From positions 1 to 32,443 of the forward strand of contig SYJV01000220.1 of NCBI GenBank assembly GCA_005798335.1: a stretch of 32,443 nt of DNA, written 5' to 3'. Positions 7,764 through 16,853 of the stretch are shown one piece after another; the stretch's first letter is position 1; the number at the start of each line of letters is the position of its first letter. The notes beneath the pieces were generated by a model. That model worked only from the letters and a program-made list of their open reading frames with translations, ran no database searches and was not told where the DNA came from. The translations under genes and the position numbers were made by a program. This DNA comes from Planctomycetaceae bacterium. Lineage in GTDB: Bacteria > Planctomycetota > Planctomycetia > Pirellulales > Pirellulaceae.

Positions 7764-8153
7764 ATGCAATTCTCAATTGAACCGAACAACGGGATGCCCA
7801 TCTATGAGCAACTTGTGAGGCAAATCAAATTCGCGGTGGCGGAGGGAGTGGTGGTCCCCGGGCAGTTAGTGCCCAGCGTCCGTGAACTGGCCCGACAATT
7901 GACTATCAATCCCAACACGGTACAGCGAGCTTATCAACAACTGCAATCCGAAGAGATTCTCGAAAGCTTGCGAGGGCGAGGACTGGCCGTTTGCATTGGG
8001 GCCAAACGACGTTGTATAAGTGATCGCCAATCGTTGCTGGCGGAACGATTGACCGAAGTTGTAGGTGAAGCAGTGCGCAGCGGGTTAGACCACGATCGAC
8101 TGCGAGAGTTGATCGAAAAGGCTATCAAACAGGCGATTCGCAGTGGAGAGTGA
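7764..8153 (+). CDS. GntR-family transcriptional regulator, YtrA subfamily
   Basis: The ATG at 7764 is chosen because GGGAGG sits about seven bases upstream. An in-frame start 13 codons earlier would precede this RBS. The 129-residue length is usual for YtrA-type regulators, which have only a short C-terminal helix region instead of a ligand domain. The N-terminal winged helix is clear: PIYEQLVRQIKFAVAEG, then GQLVPSVRELARQL, then the recognition helix NPNTVQRAYQQLQSE and the wing LRGRGLAV. The stop codon lies six bases before the ATPase ATG (and overlaps an in-frame GTG), so the genes are coupled. Such regulators normally repress the ABC transporter they are encoded with. Confidence 0.9.
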   Translation: MQFSIEPNNGMPIYEQLVRQIKFAVAEGVVVPGQLVPSVRELARQLTINPNTVQRAYQQLQSEEILESLRGRGLAVCIGAKRRCISDRQSLLAERLTEVVGEAVRSGLDHDRLRELIEKAIKQAIRSGE

Positions 8154-8158
8154 CAATC

Positions 8159-9106
8159 ATGAGCGATGTAATCTCGATCGAACAAGTCACGAAATTCTAT
8201 GGCCGAAACAAGGTACTCGATCAGGTGTCGCTGAGAGTTCCGCCTGGCGTTGTGTTTGCAATTCTCGGCGAAAATGGCGCGGGCAAATCGACCCTGATTC
8301 GAGGCTTGCTCGGCTACCACCGATTCGATCAAGGTGCGGTCCGGGTGCTCGGACTGGATCCCTTGAGAAAACCCATGGAAATCCGGCGTCAAGTCGGGTA
8401 CGTGGCCGACGCTCCTGGTTTGTACGAATGGATGTCAGTGGCTCAGGCTGGTTGGTTTGCATCGGGTTTTTACCCAGACGGATTTCTGAGGCGTTATGGA
8501 GAATTGGCAGCGGAATTCCAACTGCCGTACAACACAAAGATTCGCGATCTTTCTAAGGGCATGCGCGCCAAAGTCTCCTTGGCCTTGGCGATGGCTTTCG
8601 ATCCACAGCTCTTGATTCTCGATGAACCGACATCGGGTCTGGATCCGATCGTACGCCGTCAATTTCTAGAGAGCATGGTTGATCGAGCCGCCGCAGGACA
8701 GACCGTGTTTCTCAGCAGCCATCAAATTCACGAGGTCGAGCGCGTGGCTGATTGGGTGGCCGTCCTTCACGATGGTTGCTTGCAAATTGCTTCGCCGCTG
8801 GAGGACTTGAAGAACTCCACCACCATGCTCGCATTCTCGATGCGCGATCCTTTGGTGGCGCTGCCGCGAGAACTGGACAAATTCGAAATCTTGCATCAAA
8901 GCAAGTCAGGGCGAACCGTCAACATGTTGGTTCGCTCGTTCGATCGATCGACTCATGACGCTCTGGATCAACATCCAAATTGCTTTGATGTTAAAGCGGT
9001 CCGGCCCAACCTGGAAGAGTTGTACATCGGCTTCACGCAGCCAATTGAGCATTCAAAATCCGGCGCAGTAAACCTATCGATTGCAGGAAGATCGGAAGTG
9101 GCCTGA
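8159..9106 (+). CDS. ABC transporter ATP-binding protein
   Basis: The start at ATG 8159 (GGAG ten bases upstream) gives 315 residues. A GTG three codons earlier, overlapping the regulator stop, is an alternative. The nucleotide-binding domain is complete: Walker A GENGAGKST at about 37-45, signature LSKGMRAK at 131-138, Walker B LLILDE at 151-156 followed by PTSGLDP, and switch His188 in SSHQ. The Q-loop position reads GYVADAPG, with no Gln, a variation seen in this exporter subfamily. About 90 extra C-terminal residues follow the domain. With the regulator and the membrane protein it forms an export-type ABC system. The substrate is unknown. Confidence 0.92.
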   Translation: MSDVISIEQVTKFYGRNKVLDQVSLRVPPGVVFAILGENGAGKSTLIRGLLGYHRFDQGAVRVLGLDPLRKPMEIRRQVGYVADAPGLYEWMSVAQAGWFASGFYPDGFLRRYGELAAEFQLPYNTKIRDLSKGMRAKVSLALAMAFDPQLLILDEPTSGLDPIVRRQFLESMVDRAAAGQTVFLSSHQIHEVERVADWVAVLHDGCLQIASPLEDLKNSTTMLAFSMRDPLVALPRELDKFEILHQSKSGRTVNMLVRSFDRSTHDALDQHPNCFDVKAVRPNLEELYIGFTQPIEHSKSGAVNLSIAGRSEVA

Positions 9107-9115
9107 GGTCAATCC

Positions 9116-11593
9116 ATGTTTGCAACACATAGTTGGAAGTACCTGCTTTGGAAAGATTTTCAACAAGTCAAAGTTCTCTTCTTGGCTTGCTTGGTCTGCT
9201 TGATGGCTTCACAGATCCTAGTGACAGCAGTGGAGCTTCTTGACCCAAAAACTAGTGGTGGCGTGGCTGTAGCCGCATTTGCGTTTGCGTTAATTTGTCC
9301 AACCTTGCTTGCCCTAGGTGTCGCCGGAATGACAATTGGAAATGAACGGCAGACGCGTACCTGGGGGTGGTGCAGCAGCCTGCCAATGACGTGGCAACAA
9401 GCGTTCGCCAGCAAGGTACTTGTGTGGGTTATTACGGGTGTTTGCTCGCTCTGTATTTTGCTCGCTGTGGCCATCGTTTGCAATCTTGTTGTGGGCCGTG
9501 AATTACCATGGAGCACGACAACATCAGAGTTCGGCTCCTTCGCCATGGTTCAGGTTTACGCAATGGGTGTCGGCTTGTGCGCATTGGTATTCTTCAGTAT
9601 CGCTACGACGATTTTGAACGATACAATTTTGGCGACCAGTTTCACGGGCGTGGCGATTGCTGTCGTGAGCTTTATTCTGGGCGAAAGTCCAGATTTGTTT
9701 GCGATGGAGATCGTTGGCGTTAGGTTCATCGCCCTTACGCTCTTTTCGGCCGGCCTATTGGCCACGCTGACCGCGTTTCGCTGGCGGTGGGGAAGAGGAC
9801 AATTTTCAAGTTTCAGTTCAGTGCGAGCGACATTCGTGCGTGCACCTGTTGGTTCCGCGCTGGCAATGTGGCAGTGCTATTCCACACAGTTTCGAAGACC
9901 TTTGGAGATGTGGATGTTGCTCGTACAATCGCTCCGTGGGTCGTTAGTGCTGCTCGGCCTGACATTACTGATCATCGCGCTGCCTTCAGTAGTCAACGGG
10001 ACACGACACGAAGCGTTGCATAGTATTTTATTGACGCTAGCTCTGCCATTCGCATCGATCCTGCTCGGGACAAGTATGTTCGCATCGGACCAGACGCTGT
10101 CACAATTTCGATTTCTAGCGGATCGGGGAGCGGATTGGCAGCGAGTATTTGTATGCCGCTTTGCATCACGTTCGATCTTGCTTGCCCTGTTGTTGGTCAC
10201 GGCCTATGAATACGAATACACGCCAGATCAAATGCGATCGGGACTTGCTGGATTGAGTCCAAAATGGCTCCTTGTTGCCGGATTTTGCTTGGGTATGTAC
10301 GCGTCGCTGTGTATGGCCAACACAGTTGTCGCGACTGCGGTTGCAAGTTTGACACTGCTGCTGCTACTGCTGACGGTATTGATATTTGGTACTGTCGAAA
10401 AGTACTTTCAAATATGTTTCATTGATGATCCGCGGTGGTTGGCTCGTTGGTTCCCGCCCTCCTTGCTGGTCGTAATTTCCAGTGCAATTTACCTCACGTC
10501 GCGTTGGCTGGTTCACGAACGAATTCACGGCGCGCGAGCTTACTGCATCACGATGGTGATATGTGTTTGCTTGCCAATCGCGATTTCCATGTCGACTTGT
10601 TTCTTGACCGCGCCGTATGTTCGCTGGCAGGGAGCAGATCTCGTTAGCACTGTTCAGCGAGTCACCCTACATGGCCCGGCGCTCGATACCAAGACGCCTC
10701 CCCTAGTGCTAACAGACGAGCCGTTTAGCGCATTGGCGTCCAACAGTCGCCGGATTGGACGCCCATCGGGTCATTCCGAATCGCCATTTACTGCGGTTCT
10801 TGAATCGACCTTGCGAGAAAGAGTGAATTCCATAATTCGTAATGCAGAAGATGCACCGTTTCTCCCTGGTTTGATTTCTCGTCTCGATGATGTACGACGG
10901 GATTTGCAATCACCAAAAGAAATTAACTCAGATCTGGTGACCTATGCAATAAGATTGAACGAGGAAATCACGACGTGTAGTTTGGTGGCCACTTTTGCGA
11001 CACATAATCGTAAAAGAGACATGGCGATCCAATCTTGGGACGTCGTTTACGAACTGTTGCGAGTTGCCGAGCAGCCGCACTTTTTGGTTCCGACTCTGGA
11101 CTCTCGTTTACTTACCTGGGGACTCTGGAACGAATTCACCAACGAGGAATTGCGATTGTTGAGTGGCACTGAATTTCTCATGAACCTGACATCATACGCG
11201 CAGCCGGAGCATCCCAGCGCCTTCGAAATTGCAAGCGTCGTCGAACTGCTTAAGATACGTGCCAGCCTGCTCCGAGAAGCACTGCGCGGGCGAACATTGC
11301 CGGAACATTCGCTGTTCTATTATCACCTGCATGACACATTTCCAGCTCGTATTGACGCTCTTCCATTGTTGGGCGTGCGCTGGCGAAGCGAACGACTGAT
11401 CGCCAGGCAACTTGCAGACGACATTCAGAGAATTTCCAGTCGTGCTTTCGAGAGCTTTTACGATTATTCCGACACCATAGCTGTGGAGTTCTCACACGTT
11501 TGGCAATTGCAGAACCGACTGCGAAACCGAATAGCAACACCTGCTAACGCGGAATCCGCAACCCAGGACAATCGAATATCCCATGAGAAGTAA
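9116..11593 (+). CDS. ABC-2-type permease with long C-terminal domain (825 aa)
   Basis: It starts nine bases after the ATPase gene. The N-terminal 500 or so residues contain many hydrophobic segments (for example VLFLACLVCLMASQILV, GVAVAAFAFALICPTLLAL, LVWVITGVCSLCILLAVAIV, and later MVICVCLPIAISMSTCFL). They appear as two blocks, suggesting a duplicated or fused ABC-2 permease, which would remove the need for a second subunit. The segment TIGNERQTRTWGWCSSLPMT is typical of ABC-2 proteins that act with YtrB-like ATPases. From about residue 510 the protein is soluble and predominantly helical, about 310 residues, with no recognised domain. Its sidedness and role are unknown. Confidence 0.8.
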   Translation: MFATHSWKYLLWKDFQQVKVLFLACLVCLMASQILVTAVELLDPKTSGGVAVAAFAFALICPTLLALGVAGMTIGNERQTRTWGWCSSLPMTWQQAFASKVLVWVITGVCSLCILLAVAIVCNLVVGRELPWSTTTSEFGSFAMVQVYAMGVGLCALVFFSIATTILNDTILATSFTGVAIAVVSFILGESPDLFAMEIVGVRFIALTLFSAGLLATLTAFRWRWGRGQFSSFSSVRATFVRAPVGSALAMWQCYSTQFRRPLEMWMLLVQSLRGSLVLLGLTLLIIALPSVVNGTRHEALHSILLTLALPFASILLGTSMFASDQTLSQFRFLADRGADWQRVFVCRFASRSILLALLLVTAYEYEYTPDQMRSGLAGLSPKWLLVAGFCLGMYASLCMANTVVATAVASLTLLLLLLTVLIFGTVEKYFQICFIDDPRWLARWFPPSLLVVISSAIYLTSRWLVHERIHGARAYCITMVICVCLPIAISMSTCFLTAPYVRWQGADLVSTVQRVTLHGPALDTKTPPLVLTDEPFSALASNSRRIGRPSGHSESPFTAVLESTLRERVNSIIRNAEDAPFLPGLISRLDDVRRDLQSPKEINSDLVTYAIRLNEEITTCSLVATFATHNRKRDMAIQSWDVVYELLRVAEQPHFLVPTLDSRLLTWGLWNEFTNEELRLLSGTEFLMNLTSYAQPEHPSAFEIASVVELLKIRASLLREALRGRTLPEHSLFYYHLHDTFPARIDALPLLGVRWRSERLIARQLADDIQRISSRAFESFYDYSDTIAVEFSHVWQLQNRLRNRIATPANAESATQDNRISHEK

Positions 11594-11756
11594 GCATCAA
11601 TCGCGTCAGACCTGACGAACATTTCAGTGAGACTTGGATTAATCGCACTCGCTCTCCAAGTCTTTCGAGCATCGGCTCTGGACGTAAAAACTACCGCGTT
11701 TCGTGTATGTTTGATTTCAGCCACCAACCTCGCAAGATTATTTCGGACGCGCCTCC

Positions 11757-12463
11757 ATGCCATTACGAGACCACTTTCGTTCTCCGGTCGATGACAATCA
11801 TGCTTGGAATGAACTGCATGCAATGTGGCCAGCGATGATAGTCCAGCACCTTTATCGTATTTTGCCAGAAGGATTCGTGGCGGCACCGGGTGTTCATTTG
11901 GGCGCGGAAATCGAAATTGACATCGGTGGTCTTGAGGGTATTTAATCTAGGCATTCCATTGCGAACCTCTCACGCAGCGACGCCACGGCTGTTGCGCCCT
12001 GCCCCACGCTGACGATCGAGACTGATCTGCCTGACCAGGACGAATTTGAAGTTCGCATCTACGACGCTCGTCATGGACGACGATTGGTGGCGGCTATCAA
12101 ATTGGTCAGCCCCCGCAACAAGGACCGGCCCGAGAGCCGTCGTGCTTTTGTTGGCAAAGTGGCGGCTTTACTACAAGACGAAATCTGCGTCTCCATCGTC
12201 GATCTAGTCTCGATTCGTCATTACAGCTTGTATGCGGAGTTGCTGGAATTTTTCGGTCGATCCGATCCATCGCTCGAATCCGTTCCGCCGCACGTGTACG
12301 CCGTTTCTCTGCGCGCTCGAGAACGGTTGCCGCGAACCAAGGCTGGGCTCGACCTGTGGCACTATCCCATGACTCTCAGCCAGCCGCTACCCACTCTTCC
12401 AATCTGGTTCGAGCCCGACTCCGCGTGCTGCTGCCGCTTGAGGAAAGTTACGAGCAACTCTAG
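11757..12463 (+). pseudogene. Broken DUF4058-like gene
   Basis: A protein-like frame starts at ATG 11757 (MPLRDHFRSPVDDNHAWNEL), continuing through WPAMIVQHL and FVAAPGVHLGAEIEIDIG. It meets an in-frame TAA at 11943-11945. The same frame then continues with clear coding sequence (TLTIETDLPDQDEFEVRIYD, VAALLQDEICVSIVDLV, LPTLPIWF). Around 12415-12425 a frameshift is needed to continue as RLRVLLPLEESYEQL and reach TAG at 12461-12463. With one nonsense codon and one frameshift, the gene is inactive or the sequence contains errors. The family name is from memory of similar planctomycete proteins and is moderately certain. The function of DUF4058 proteins is unknown. Confidence 0.7.
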
Positions 12464-12486
12464 GCTCGCATGCTTGGATCAATTCA

Positions 12487-12495
12487 TGCTATAGT
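12487..12495 (+). promoter_or_regulatory. Extended -10 promoter candidate before the cupin gene
   Basis: TGCTATAGT is an extended -10 (TGnTATAAT-like). A start near 12502 would give a 30-50 base leader. No good -35 is present, as is common for extended -10 promoters. Confidence 0.35.
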
Positions 12496-12533
12496 CCATA
12501 CAGTTTGCATGGAAACTTCAGTGTAGAGCCTAG

Positions 12534-12896
12534 ATGCGGAAATCCAACATGAACGATGCACTTCATACATCGCCAGACGAACCATGGGAAGAAATTTTTA
12601 ACGATCAAGTTGGTAGGACTATGTTTCGCAAGGAACTATTTGCTGATCCCGATACGGGCATGATGGTTCGTCTAGTGCGCTATCCCGCAGGCTTCATCAC
12701 TCCCAATCATACGCATCCATGTGGGCACGGCATGTACGTGTTGGATGGAACGCTGGTGACACATCGAGGGTCATTTGGGCCTGGCAGTTTTGTTTGGTTT
12801 CCAGAAGGCGAAGTCATGGAGCACGGTGCAAGCGCCAGCGGAGATGTAACCGCGGTCTTCATAACCAACAAACCGTTCCGAATCGATTACCAATAG
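12534..12896 (+). CDS. Single-domain cupin protein
   Basis: The product has 120 residues (115 if the second ATG at 12549 is used). The RBS evidence does not separate the two starts. The cupin barrel is evident: motif 1 GFITPNHTHPCGHGMYVLDG supplies two or three His, followed by PGSFVWFPEGEVMEHGA with the motif 2 His. These would bind a divalent metal. Small cupins of this ChrR-like type can be oxygenases, isomerases or sensors, and nothing here tells which. The gene is convergent with pyrK, 29 bases apart, and follows the broken DUF4058-like gene. Confidence 0.8.
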   Translation: MRKSNMNDALHTSPDEPWEEIFNDQVGRTMFRKELFADPDTGMMVRLVRYPAGFITPNHTHPCGHGMYVLDGTLVTHRGSFGPGSFVWFPEGEVMEHGASASGDVTAVFITNKPFRIDYQ

Positions 12897-12925
12897 AGCC
12901 ATTGGCGCACATGTCGCGAGATCCG

Positions 12926-13786
12926 CTAGTGCCATAGGATCGATGTAGCAGGAAAAATAGGACCTTCGACGCAAGTGCGTTTATAGTCCCAATCGCTTGG
13001 CGTACCGACCTTGGCGACACAAGAAAAACAGATCCCTATGCCACAGGCCATGGGCGTTTCCAAGGACACTTCACAATCGATCGCGCGCTGTGCGGCGATG
13101 CGCGAGACCGCTTCCATCATGGGTTCCGGCCCACAGCAGACGATGCGCGCTTGACTTGGGTCGGATTCCTGATCGAGCAGTTCTTCTAGTAAGGCGGTGA
13201 CTCGCCGAGGCGGACCGATCGAACCATCTTCAGTCGCGATTCTTATTTCGACTCTCAAATCACGAAATTCCTGGATTCCCGCCAAGTAATCTTCAGAGCG
13301 CACGCCGTAACACAGGCTGACACGCTGCGCGTATCCCCCGGCACGCGAACCGTCGCCGAAAACACTTGTGCCGTACGCCTCTTGCGCCAAAGTCAGAAAA
13401 GGAGTTTGGCCTATGCCGCCGGCCACCATGATCAGATGATTAGCCTGTACAGTTGAAAAACTGTTACCCAGCGGGCCCCACAACTCAACCGTTTGCCCAG
13501 GCGTCAATTGGGCCAGTCGAGTCGTAAGTCGACCCTTTACGAGATAAACTAATTCAATTCCAGTGGGCTTAGCATCACTATCCAAGATACGATTGTATAG
13601 CGCGAAAGCGCGGCCGATTAAGGGATCGTTGCCACCGGGAATTCGAACCATAAAGAACTGGCCCGGCAACGCACGCTCTGCCATTTCCGGTGCGGCAACT
13701 CGCAATCGAAACGTGTGGCGCGCCATCGGTTGGTTAAGCTCGACTCGCGCGGAGATTTGCATCGCTTGATCGGCGAAACAGGGCAT
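12926..13786 (-). CDS. pyrK: Dihydroorotate dehydrogenase electron-transfer subunit PyrK-type
   Basis: ATG 13786 is chosen. AGGA overlapping the upstream gene's stop is eight bases away, and the first strand of the flavin domain begins just after. The 286-residue length fits. There is an FAD-binding barrel with IGRAFALYN, the NAD-binding start HLIMVAGGIGQTPFL, and CCGPEPMM. A C-terminal [2Fe-2S] site is formed by Cys248, Cys253, Cys256 and Cys272 (ACGIGICFSCVAK ... KRTCVEGP). PyrK passes electrons from the PyrD flavin to NAD in pyrimidine synthesis. No pyrD lies in the window. Related ferredoxin-NADP reductase-like proteins share this layout, so the exact symbol is likely rather than certain. 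It lies 10 bases downstream of the pseudouridine synthase gene, so the two are probably co-transcribed. Confidence 0.85.
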   Translation of the reverse strand: MPCFADQAMQISARVELNQPMARHTFRLRVAAPEMAERALPGQFFMVRIPGGNDPLIGRAFALYNRILDSDAKPTGIELVYLVKGRLTTRLAQLTPGQTVELWGPLGNSFSTVQANHLIMVAGGIGQTPFLTLAQEAYGTSVFGDGSRAGGYAQRVSLCYGVRSEDYLAGIQEFRDLRVEIRIATEDGSIGPPRRVTALLEELLDQESDPSQARIVCCGPEPMMEAVSRIAAQRAIDCEVSLETPMACGIGICFSCVAKVGTPSDWDYKRTCVEGPIFPATSILWH

Positions 13787-13796
13787 TTCTGAGATC

Positions 13797-14981
13797 CTAA
13801 CGCTTCTTGGGACCGCGCGTACGCCCCGAGGATTGCGAGCGTCCGGCAGCTTTACGAGGTGGCTTGCCGGCTGAGGATGGCCGACCGTTACGGTCACCAG
13901 TAGCGCCAGCGCGACCGGACAGACTTCGTGGAGGCTTTCCAGCAGCTTTTGAACCGGGCCTCATATGTGTTTTGCGTGTCGGCGTCGAGGGTTGCGCCGA
14001 TCCTCCGGCGGCAGGCGAGCGACTCGAGCGACCTCGCGGTGGCTTGCCTTTGCTTGGCAACACATCGTCGTCGAAAGCGATCACGCGGCCGGTCGCACTA
14101 GGCTGGACGTCGATGTGAGCCACAAACTCATTGTCGATTACCGCAACAGGTTCGTCATGTCCGTCGGCTAGTGGCATAGCGGGTTTACGAGGCTTGCGTT
14201 TTCGACCAGCTTTGCGACTGGCGGAAGAAATGCTGTACAAACCGGCGACTTCTTCGCGCGAGAGTTCGCGCGAAGCTCCGGTTGGCAACGTGCCCAATCG
14301 AAGTGAACCGATTGCCAACCGTCGCAACGCCATCACCTTGTGGCCTAAGCGCGCGAGCACTCGACGGATTTCCCGATTCTTTCCTTCCGACAAAACGATC
14401 TCAAGTTCTGCACAACCTTTTCGTTGGCGGCGAACTTTAATGCCGTCGACCCGCGCAAAGCCGTCCGACAAATAGACCCCTTTGCGCAAGTTGGACATGT
14501 CTTCGTTGGTGATTTCGCCTTGAACAGTTACGAAATAGGTTTTTTGAACGCCATACTTGGGATGTGCCAAGCGCTGGGCCAATTCGCCGTCGTTGGTCAA
14601 CAATATCAAGCCTTCACTGGCTCGATCCAAACGACCAACGGAAAAAACTCGTTCGCGAGTTGGAATGAAATCGACCGCCAACATGCGGCCGCTTGGATCT
14701 CGATTGGTGCACAATACACCGGATGGTTTATTGAGCGCGAAATAGACTGGACGAAATCGTTTCAGCGCGGAACCGTCGACCTTGACCACGGATTCCGCGG
14801 GATCAACCTTTGTCCCCAATTCGGTAACTGTCCGTCCATCGACTTCCACGCGACCAGTGACGATCAGTTGTTCGCAGTCACGGCGACTGCCATACCCTGC
14901 TGCGGCCAACAATTTGTTGAGCCGCTGGGCGCCAGGAGTTTGATCGGTGGCGGGGGACCGAGGTAGGGTTTTGCTGCGCAT
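13797..14981 (-). CDS. rluB: Pseudouridine synthase, RluB/RsuA family, with long basic tail
   Basis: An N-terminal S4 RNA-binding domain lies at about 18-65 (QRLNKLLAAAGYGSRRDCEQ). The catalytic domain is about 78-250, with FALNKPSGVLCTNRD, the active-site loop GRLDRASEGLILLTNDGE (catalytic Asp119), KTYFVTVQG and GKNREIRRVLARLGH. The enzyme converts a uridine in 23S (RluB/RluE) or 16S (RsuA) rRNA to pseudouridine. The S4 domain and length favour RluB. The last 140 residues (about 255-394) are a Lys/Arg/Pro/Gly/Ser-rich disordered extension (for example KAGRKRKPRKP, GRTRGPKKR), probably aiding RNA or ribosome binding. It is the first gene of a pair with pyrK. Confidence 0.9.
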   Translation of the reverse strand: MRSKTLPRSPATDQTPGAQRLNKLLAAAGYGSRRDCEQLIVTGRVEVDGRTVTELGTKVDPAESVVKVDGSALKRFRPVYFALNKPSGVLCTNRDPSGRMLAVDFIPTRERVFSVGRLDRASEGLILLTNDGELAQRLAHPKYGVQKTYFVTVQGEITNEDMSNLRKGVYLSDGFARVDGIKVRRQRKGCAELEIVLSEGKNREIRRVLARLGHKVMALRRLAIGSLRLGTLPTGASRELSREEVAGLYSISSASRKAGRKRKPRKPAMPLADGHDEPVAVIDNEFVAHIDVQPSATGRVIAFDDDVLPSKGKPPRGRSSRSPAAGGSAQPSTPTRKTHMRPGSKAAGKPPRSLSGRAGATGDRNGRPSSAGKPPRKAAGRSQSSGRTRGPKKR

Positions 14982-15067
14982 TTAATTCTGTCCAAAACGG
15001 CTTCAGTTTGTTGCAGCACTCATGATATCTGCGAAGCTGCAAAGCCGATAGGACAAAAGTGCCCAGC

Positions 15068-15349
15068 TTATCTGGCCGGCAATACAAATGACGAAGGCAG
15101 CTCATTGACCTGTGAGTTTCTGGTCAACTGAGCCCGCTTAGCCTCCGATCGAGGATTATAAAAGTCGCGAGGGCGGCCACCGACAACTTCGGGGCCGATA
15201 TCATTCAGCGGATACGGGTCGTGGATTACGGCTCGCGCTCGTTGGCGCTCCATGGTTCCTTGCCCCCACGGGAACCCCCACCCGCTACGATTGGCGCAAC
15301 CGGCAATTGAGATCAAGATCAAGCATGCTGGGGCAAACATCCGTGCCAT
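15068..15349 (-). CDS. Small lipoprotein, unknown function
   Basis: ATG 15349 is chosen. AGGA lies eight bases upstream and the signal then begins properly (MARMFAPACLILISIAGCAN). A TTG 14 codons earlier is an alternative. The product is about 93 residues. The lipobox IAGC predicts lipidation. After a Trp/Gly-rich linker, the conserved-looking core reads MERQRARAVIHDPYPLNDIG, then PEVVGGRPRDFYNPR, with no enzyme motif. The style is one I associate with short planctomycete envelope lipoproteins. It sits between the pseudouridine synthase and manA on the same strand. Confidence 0.7.
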   Translation of the reverse strand: MARMFAPACLILISIAGCANRSGWGFPWGQGTMERQRARAVIHDPYPLNDIGPEVVGGRPRDFYNPRSEAKRAQLTRNSQVNELPSSFVLPAR

Positions 15350-15650
15350 ACGCAGATTCCTTCTGAAGCGATTTCTTTCCCAAAACCGCAATCGAGCTCG
15401 GCTGTCTCAAAGCTGTGATTTACACCCCGAAGTGCGTCATACTAGAGTGTCAAACGTGCGCCCACCAGATCAGTCGGACCCCGATGCCAAATTGCATAAA
15501 CGCTTCATCGGATGCTAGCATTGCTGATCGTGAGTCAAATCGTTTGCAGTTGCAACTGTAGGATAGTCGCATTTTCGTGGTTCGTAAACAATCGTTGACT
15601 GGGTTCACGAACGTTTGATCACGACCGTCGGATCACGAAGCAAACCACGA
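15350..15650. other. Intergenic region with inverted and direct repeats
   Basis: Between two minus-strand genes there is a cluster of short repeats at about 15570-15650. TCGTGGTT near the left is inverted as AACCACGA at the right, and GATCACGA occurs twice six bases apart. It may act as the manA terminator or as a regulator site for the lipoprotein gene. No T-run is clear on the expected side, so no terminator is called. Confidence 0.3.
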
Positions 15651-16622
15651 CTAATTGGGAAGGTACATGTCCAGCAACGTAGTTCCTCGCTCAACTTCAA
15701 TTCTCACCTGGGGCATTTGGGCAGGTAACAATACGGTATCGCCGACTGGCAATGGCTCCCGATTTCCATCCCACCGGATTTCGGCCTTTCCGGTAGGAAC
15801 GGTCAATATGTGAAACCGTCCATCGTCACCGGTGCTGCCCGGCTGCGTCACTAAATCCATAACGAATTTATCACAATCCACCAAACGAAATCTGCCGGGC
15901 TGTGCGGTTGTCTGCCGAGCCTGAATATGGAAGGGTCCACGTGAAAAATCGATGGTTTCCAGAGCTTGGTCGACGTGCAATTGGCGAGACTTGCCTTGAG
16001 CATCGACGCGATTCCAATCGAACAAGCGAAAGGTCGTGTTGGACGCTTGCTGAATCTCTGCGACCAACAGCCCTGCTCCGAGTGCGTGCACCGTTCCGGC
16101 TGGAATAAACAGGCAATCACCTGCGCAAGGATGGATCTTGTGTAGACATTGTTCGGCAATTCCCAACCGAATTGCATCGGCAAGGTTTTCGCGATTGACA
16201 CCTTTTCGCAAACCTGCGTAAACAACCGAATTTGGCGCAGCATCGATAATGAACCAAGCTTCCGTCTTTCCCAAATCTGGCGGATTCATGCGACGTGCAA
16301 AGTCGTCGCTAGGATGCACTTGTACACTCAACACGGATTGGCAATCAAGATACTTCAGCAACAGTGGAAAGCGTTCAGTTGCGTGGTCGACACCCAGCAG
16401 CCAGTTTGCACTTTCGCGCATGATCTGACCAAGCCGGCGACCTGCCAATGGTCCGTTGGTTACTTCACTTTCATGGTCCGCGTGATCGACCAAGTCCCAG
16501 CTTTCGGCCCATGATCCTTCGGCGGGAATGGATTTATTCAGCCTCGCTGCGAGATTTCGTCCACCCCAAAGGTAGTCGCGAAAGAGTGGTTTGAATCTGA
16601 GTGGATAGGGGATATTCGCCAT
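15651..16622 (-). CDS. manA: Mannose-6-phosphate isomerase, class I (short form)
   Basis: The 323-residue protein covers the class I phosphomannose isomerase fold in its short bacterial form. N-terminal signals are PLFRDYLWGGRNL and EGSWAESWDLVDH. Zinc ligands are readable: Gln101 and His103 in SVQVHPSDDF, Glu121 in GKTEAWF, and His179 in PAGTVHALG. EIQQASNTTFRLFDWNR is the usual signature after the second barrel. It interconverts mannose 6-phosphate and fructose 6-phosphate, feeding GDP-mannose and glycans. ATG 16622 has GAG about seven bases upstream. It is divergent from tatC, with 231 bp between them. Confidence 0.93.
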   Translation of the reverse strand: MANIPYPLRFKPLFRDYLWGGRNLAARLNKSIPAEGSWAESWDLVDHADHESEVTNGPLAGRRLGQIMRESANWLLGVDHATERFPLLLKYLDCQSVLSVQVHPSDDFARRMNPPDLGKTEAWFIIDAAPNSVVYAGLRKGVNRENLADAIRLGIAEQCLHKIHPCAGDCLFIPAGTVHALGAGLLVAEIQQASNTTFRLFDWNRVDAQGKSRQLHVDQALETIDFSRGPFHIQARQTTAQPGRFRLVDCDKFVMDLVTQPGSTGDDGRFHILTVPTGKAEIRWDGNREPLPVGDTVLLPAQMPQVRIEVERGTTLLDMYLPN

Positions 16623-16853
16623 CGTTGGCTCGCCTGAAACGCCAATGATCTATTACAATGTCACCAGAGGATAAATTGCCCACCAGCGTGGGGTGGATTG
16701 CTGCCGCCAGCGGAAGTTGCGGATGAGTTGAACATTTGAAATCAGCTTCGGCAAGTAGGCCAGGCTGCTGCGCGGGAAGGCGGCAGAAATCGCCTTGTTA
16801 AACCACTCCGACCTGACCTTTGACAATCCCACCTACAGTTATTGGAATTCACG

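Noticed and set aside
11604..11617. Palindrome CGTCAG-AC-CTGACG after the permease gene as a terminator or operator
   Set aside because: The stem has a two-base loop and no T-run, and no regulator is known for it.
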